This document shows positions 45,700 through 48,741 of a stretch of DNA of 48,741 nt, in pieces. How positions within the stretch are numbered: the first letter of the stretch is position 1; each line of letters starts with the position of its first letter. The position numbers were made by a program, and so were the translations under genes. Source of the DNA: Chryseobacterium sp. Leaf394 (GTDB taxonomy: Bacteria; Bacteroidota; Bacteroidia; Flavobacteriales; Weeksellaceae). The DNA lies in the NCBI RefSeq assembly GCF_001424105.1, contig NZ_LMQH01000011.1, positions 2,061,442 to 2,110,182 on the forward strand, read 5' to 3'. The notes under the pieces are model-generated. The model was not told the origin of the DNA. It saw only the letters and a list, made by a program, of their open reading frames with translations, and did not search any database.

Positions 45700-46962
45700 T
45701 TATAATTGAATAAATTCAGATTCGATCTTATCAATAACCTTTCGAGGTATGCCTTGCTTTTCTGAGAAAGGTTTGAACAATTTGGTTGCTAAAAGTACAC
45801 TGTCAATGACCGCATTGGGATTTTTAATGGTAAACTGATCGGCAATTCCTAATAGATCTTCTCTGCTAATAGAATTTCTTTTTCCATTGATAGACATGGC
45901 TCTTGAAACTCTTACATAATTTTGTAAAGCATCGAGTGGATAAGTCAGATCATATGCTGGAGCCAGGTTCCAACGGTCTTTTTCAGTGTTGTATATGAAA
46001 GAAAAATTCTTTAAGTGATCATCAATATTCGAAAAAACCAAATTGAACACCATTCGCTTGAATAGCTGTTCAATATCTCTGTGAGGAAGCCTAAGGTCTA
46101 CTGACAATCTATAGAGGTTTTCGTAAGTAGAATTTTCCGGCTTTTTAAAATCCCAACCCGTCATTCCTGAAGCGGTAAGAATATGATATTTCTGGCCATG
46201 CTTTCTATCAAATCGTAAAGTAGCGAAATGCTTATCATCAATCATTTTAGAGTCCATCATTTCAATCCCTAAATTCGTAGCAATTTGATAGTAAACAAAC
46301 TCTACTTTCTCCTTAGAATAACCTTCGTTCTCGTCGACCGAAAGTTTGATCAGGTAGTGATTGTAATCTTCTGAAGTTTCTATATCACCAGCCTTTAATA
46401 CACCGGTTTTCTTGTTTTCTGAAACCAAAATTTTAGGTCTCGCACCGCCAGCCGAAGTTCCGATCTTAAAAATATTCAATAAAGCAAAATCACTCAATCC
46501 CTTTTCTTCAATAGATGTTCTGACATCTAAAACCTTTTTCACCACGTCAGTGATCTCGTCAATATTAATTGAACTGTCTGAAGTAATATCTTTGGCCGGA
46601 GCAAACTCTAATGCACCCATTCCTCTTTGACCAACATAAGTAAGCTGTTCCAATGGAGAAATACTGATAAAATCTTTTTGAGTAGCTTCCAACCATTCTT
46701 TAAAGACAATATTTCCAAAATAATCAGGTAAGGAATCTGCAATCATTGGAGGTAACCCCCTAAAAGCTTCGCCTTCAAATTCTGAAAAAACCTGAACATT
46801 TGGACTTCTTCTAATAAGATAAGGAAACAGCCTTTTATACAGATCCATTTCCAAAAACGCAGGATTATATTGGAAAGATGATTTGCGTTGATTTTCATCA
46901 TAGCCAATCTTCCCAATTTCTAAACCTCGGAAATGAACAGATATAATTTGATTTTTAGCCAT
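45700..46962 (-). CDS. hipA: HipA-type toxin kinase
   Basis: A 420-aa protein with the family's landmarks: an N-terminal subdomain ending GMGALEFAP, the GTSAGGARPKILVS box near 167-180, catalytic loop NIDDHLKNFSF near 311-321 and APAYDLTYP near 334-342 (metal-binding Asp). The active-site residues look intact. HipA phosphorylates a translation factor (glutamyl-tRNA synthetase in E. coli), causing growth arrest and persistence. It starts 2 bp after the antitoxin gene. Here it may stabilise the mobile element. Confidence 0.92.
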   Translation of the reverse strand: MAKNQIISVHFRGLEIGKIGYDENQRKSSFQYNPAFLEMDLYKRLFPYLIRRSPNVQVFSEFEGEAFRGLPPMIADSLPDYFGNIVFKEWLEATQKDFISISPLEQLTYVGQRGMGALEFAPAKDITSDSSINIDEITDVVKKVLDVRTSIEEKGLSDFALLNIFKIGTSAGGARPKILVSENKKTGVLKAGDIETSEDYNHYLIKLSVDENEGYSKEKVEFVYYQIATNLGIEMMDSKMIDDKHFATLRFDRKHGQKYHILTASGMTGWDFKKPENSTYENLYRLSVDLRLPHRDIEQLFKRMVFNLVFSNIDDHLKNFSFIYNTEKDRWNLAPAYDLTYPLDALQNYVRVSRAMSINGKRNSISREDLLGIADQFTIKNPNAVIDSVLLATKLFKPFSEKQGIPRKVIDKIESEFIQL

Positions 46963-46964
46963 CT

Positions 46965-47231
46965 TTAATACAAGGATTGATTATCATTAAGATTTTTTGT
47001 TTTATCAGCAACAAATTGATTCAACGATTTCATCTCATCAAAATACTGTAATACTTTTAGTAAGGTTTCAAGTGTAGGATTGTCCCCATTCTCAAGTTTT
47101 GCGATAGTAAATCTCGAAAGTTCTAATTCCTCGGCTAATTCCTGCTTTGTAAGATTTTCTGCTTTCCGCATTTCCCTACACCAACTTCCGATATTGTTTT
47201 TAACTTCTTTTATTGTAATAAAATCGAGCAT
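46965..47231 (-). CDS. hipB: HipB-type XRE antitoxin
   Basis: About 88 residues from MLDFITIKEVKNNIGSW. The HTH spans roughly 22-60: MRKAENLTKQELAEELELSR, then FTIAKLENGDNPTLETLLKV. It binds HipA and represses the operon. A frame to 47312 exists, but its extra 27 codons would lie across the operator palindrome, so I take the ATG at 47231, which abuts the operator. The leader is then only a few bases long. Confidence 0.9.
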   Translation of the reverse strand: MLDFITIKEVKNNIGSWCREMRKAENLTKQELAEELELSRFTIAKLENGDNPTLETLLKVLQYFDEMKSLNQFVADKTKNLNDNQSLY

Positions 47232-47298
47232 ACATTTGTTTATTATAATAAACAAATGTAATAAAATTAAACAAAATTGATTACTATAATAAACAATA
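47231..47298 (-). promoter_or_regulatory. HipB operator: perfect 30-bp palindrome plus a second imperfect one
   Basis: 47231-47260 is a perfect palindrome with half-site TACATTTGTTTATTA. The -7 box TACATTTG lies in the far half, so bound HipB would cover the promoter. A second copy at 47277-47298 (core ATTGATTACTATAATAAAC) is imperfect. Centre spacing is about 42 bp, suggesting cooperative binding. Confidence 0.85.
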
Positions 47299-47343
47299 TT
47301 ACTTGATGTCAACTTAGTTCTATGTTAAATCGAATAAGAATAA

Positions 47344-47422
47344 TCCCGGCAGAGCTAAAAGCGAGATAACAAATGAAAATAGAATTAATAGAGAGGTGTA
47401 CTTTCTATATTTATTTTATCAT
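47344..47422 (-). pseudogene. Remnant of the 5' end of the membrane-protein gene
   Basis: About 85 bp aligns with 45525-45615, the first ~25 codons plus upstream flank of the membrane gene (shared words include GAATTAATA, GATAACAAA-like and CATATYTCAATAT). Two stops (TAA, TAG) lie in the first six codons. The remnant's ATG overlaps the integrase stop. It supports insertion of HipBA between integrase and membrane gene. Confidence 0.65.
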
Positions 47423-48558
47423 ATCTCAATATTCAATTCCGGAATAATCTCCGCCGCTTCTTTCATTTTGTTATCGACTATCTTTGCATAAATTTGAGTT
47501 GTTCTCAATTCTCGATGTCCCAATCTTTTGGAAACTGTGTAAATATCGGCACCATTTTCCAGGAGTAAAACAGCATTCGTATGTCGAGCTGAATGAAAAG
47601 TAATATGTTTCGGAACCGCAGCACGATTGCACCAGCGGATAATTTCAGTATTGTAGGTCATACTATATTTCAAACCTTTGAAAACTCTTTCTTGTGGATC
47701 CTGTCTTTCGCCCAACAATTCTCTGGCTTGTTTTGAAATATAAAGATATTCTACACCATCTGTTTTTACCTGTCGGAAATTGACTCTGGAAACATCACCT
47801 TCATCACGAACTTCTTTCCATGTCAAAGTGTTGATATCAGACCAACGTAATCCCGATAAACATGAAAAAAGAAAAGCTTTTTTCAAAACAGGATATTTGC
47901 ATTCCGCTTTTGCTAATCGTTGTAGTTCATCAAAGATCAGATATTCTCTTTGGCTTTCAGCCTGCTCAAATGACTTAATTTTTTCTGCGTAATTTATCGT
48001 CAAATATCCATTATCGAAAGCATGTCGAAGCGCAGCTTTAAACTTGTTAAAATAAGAATACTTTGAGTTTTGAGAAAGAGGTAGATCACTCTTACTGATC
48101 GCATCCTTTTCAAAGTATTTCCGAACTTTTTTTATGAAAAATTCATCAATTTCCTCAAAAGTTAAATTCTTTGGAACTACTTTTTTTAGATGCTGGTATG
48201 TAGAGAACCAATTACCATAATTATTTGACGAATCGAGCGTTCGTTTTTCCTCAGCAAGATCAGCGAAGAAGTTTAAAAATACCCGTTTAGCTTTCGCAGT
48301 ATTTTTCAACTCAAATCTTCCTTGAGCATATTCAGCTTTTCGAATTGCAATTACATTTTCTGCAAATTCCAAAGCTTCTTTATTTTCTTTTTTTTCTTTG
48401 GCAGTCTTTGGATCAACAATTAGATAGGTATCTAAATTCTCAAAATTTCTCAGATGCTTTCTTTTTCCGTCCTCAGTAATTTCAGAACCACGGTAAAACT
48501 CGATTGACAGACTAATCCTGCCGTCTTTCAATTTTCTTTGACTAAGTGATATTTTCAT
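47419..48558 (-). CDS. int: Tyrosine recombinase (integrase) of the mobile element
   Basis: A 379-aa Bacteroidota-type integrase. The N-terminal ~100 residues form an arm-binding domain, followed by a SAM-like core-binding domain (AKRVFLNFFADLAEE; NSKYSYFNKFKAALRHAF). The catalytic domain has SGLRWSDI near 233 (first Arg), HSARHT near 316 (His-x-x-Arg) and LGHRELRTTQIYAKI near 345-358 with the nucleophilic Tyr near 355, so it should be active. It sits at the right edge, 175 bp from the end of the window, with repeats resembling those of the two ~290-bp repeats just upstream. Confidence 0.92.
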   Translation of the reverse strand: MKISLSQRKLKDGRISLSIEFYRGSEITEDGKRKHLRNFENLDTYLIVDPKTAKEKKENKEALEFAENVIAIRKAEYAQGRFELKNTAKAKRVFLNFFADLAEEKRTLDSSNNYGNWFSTYQHLKKVVPKNLTFEEIDEFFIKKVRKYFEKDAISKSDLPLSQNSKYSYFNKFKAALRHAFDNGYLTINYAEKIKSFEQAESQREYLIFDELQRLAKAECKYPVLKKAFLFSCLSGLRWSDINTLTWKEVRDEGDVSRVNFRQVKTDGVEYLYISKQARELLGERQDPQERVFKGLKYSMTYNTEIIRWCNRAAVPKHITFHSARHTNAVLLLENGADIYTVSKRLGHRELRTTQIYAKIVDNKMKEAAEIIPELNIEI

Positions 48559-48566
48559 AGATTCGG

Positions 48567-48633
48567 TTTTGTACTACTTTGTACTACTTTTGACTATTTT
48601 GGAGGTCTCAAGTAGTACAGAAGTGGTACAAAT
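48567..48633. promoter_or_regulatory. Integrase promoter with GTAC-type arm repeats
   Basis: GTACTACTTTGTACTAC (48571-48587) and AGTAGTACAGAAGTGGTAC (48611-48629) lie between the integrase start and two TATATTTG-like -7 boxes (minus strand, 48630-48645). The same GTAC motif recurs in repeats A and B. Likely integrase or excision-factor binding sites that also regulate int. Confidence 0.65.
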
Positions 48634-48732
48634 ATACAAATATAGTCTAATAAGAGAAAATAAAATTCAGCTAAATATCTGATAATCAACTAAAAGAAAG
48701 GAAAGGAAAACATAGAAAAAGCTAATTTATTT

Positions 48733-48741
48733 CCCGATACA
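48733..48741. other. Possible right attachment core, cut by the window end
   Basis: The last nine bases, CCCGATACA, equal 20067-20075 at the start of repeat B. The match is short because the sequence ends here. Confidence 0.4.

Noticed and set aside
47232..47312. N-terminal extension of HipB
   Set aside because: It would be encoded by the palindromic operator and an AT-rich promoter; it shows no HipB similarity.
1..48741. CRISPR array
   Set aside because: No regularly spaced identical repeats with unique spacers; the repeats found are promoter sites, operators or iterons.

Overview
The window is AT-rich DNA from a Bacteroidota bacterium, most likely a flavobacterium near Chryseobacterium. 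Promoters read TANNTTTG at the -7 position, Shine-Dalgarno sequences are mostly absent, and the gene families are typical of that group (Bacteroidota-type tyrosine integrase, MobV-like relaxase, Y1 transposase remnants). No rRNA, intact tRNA or CRISPR array is visible.

Left part (1-14.2 kb), nearly all on the minus strand. It holds the start of a WYL-domain regulator, an M15 peptidase (endolysin-like), a patatin phospholipase, an 876-aa tail-fibre-like protein with pyocin-knob repeats, an uncharacterised 1369-aa protein, a 592-aa protein with hydrophobic helices, a 206-aa toxin-like protein and an Imm22-type immunity protein. Six promoters here carry one almost invariant 20-bp site (GCGACAGAACTTGACGTGTT on the + strand), each exactly 10 bp from a TANNTTTG box. 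They precede the WYL gene, the 1369-aa gene, the fibre gene (two in tandem), the patatin and the peptidase. This looks like one regulon encoding an undescribed weapon or lytic system, probably controlled by the WYL protein. The fibre gene and the 1369-aa gene also share a long conserved 5' leader. Downstream of the immunity gene lies a decayed toxin/immunity cassette between two transposase remnants.

Middle (14.5-20.1 kb). Between two diverged copies of a ~290-bp repeat sit an AbiE-type toxin-antitoxin pair with a palindromic operator and a TOTE-type primase/helicase gene broken by one in-frame TAA in helicase motif VI. The repeats look like attachment-site arms, so this is probably the remnant of an older integrated element.

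Right part (20.1-48.7 kb). This looks like an integrative mobilisable element. It has a repeat/att-like left end, a HEPN-like + DUF3883 cluster, Bacteroidota mobile-element genes with an XRE regulator, a methyltransferase + PD-(D/E)XK pair, and a three-gene operon (PLD/SNF2 helicase, Eco57I-like methyltransferase, AAA ATPase). These are followed by a MobV-like relaxase with a candidate oriT, a TOPRIM primase and a VapE-like ATPase separated by iteron-like repeats, an excisionase-like HTH protein, a membrane protein, HipBA, and a tyrosine integrase at the right edge. Integrase-type repeats recur in the two ~290-bp repeats and upstream of the integrase, linking the three sites. The cargo is mostly anti-phage or selfish modules; the weapon regulon lies outside the element.
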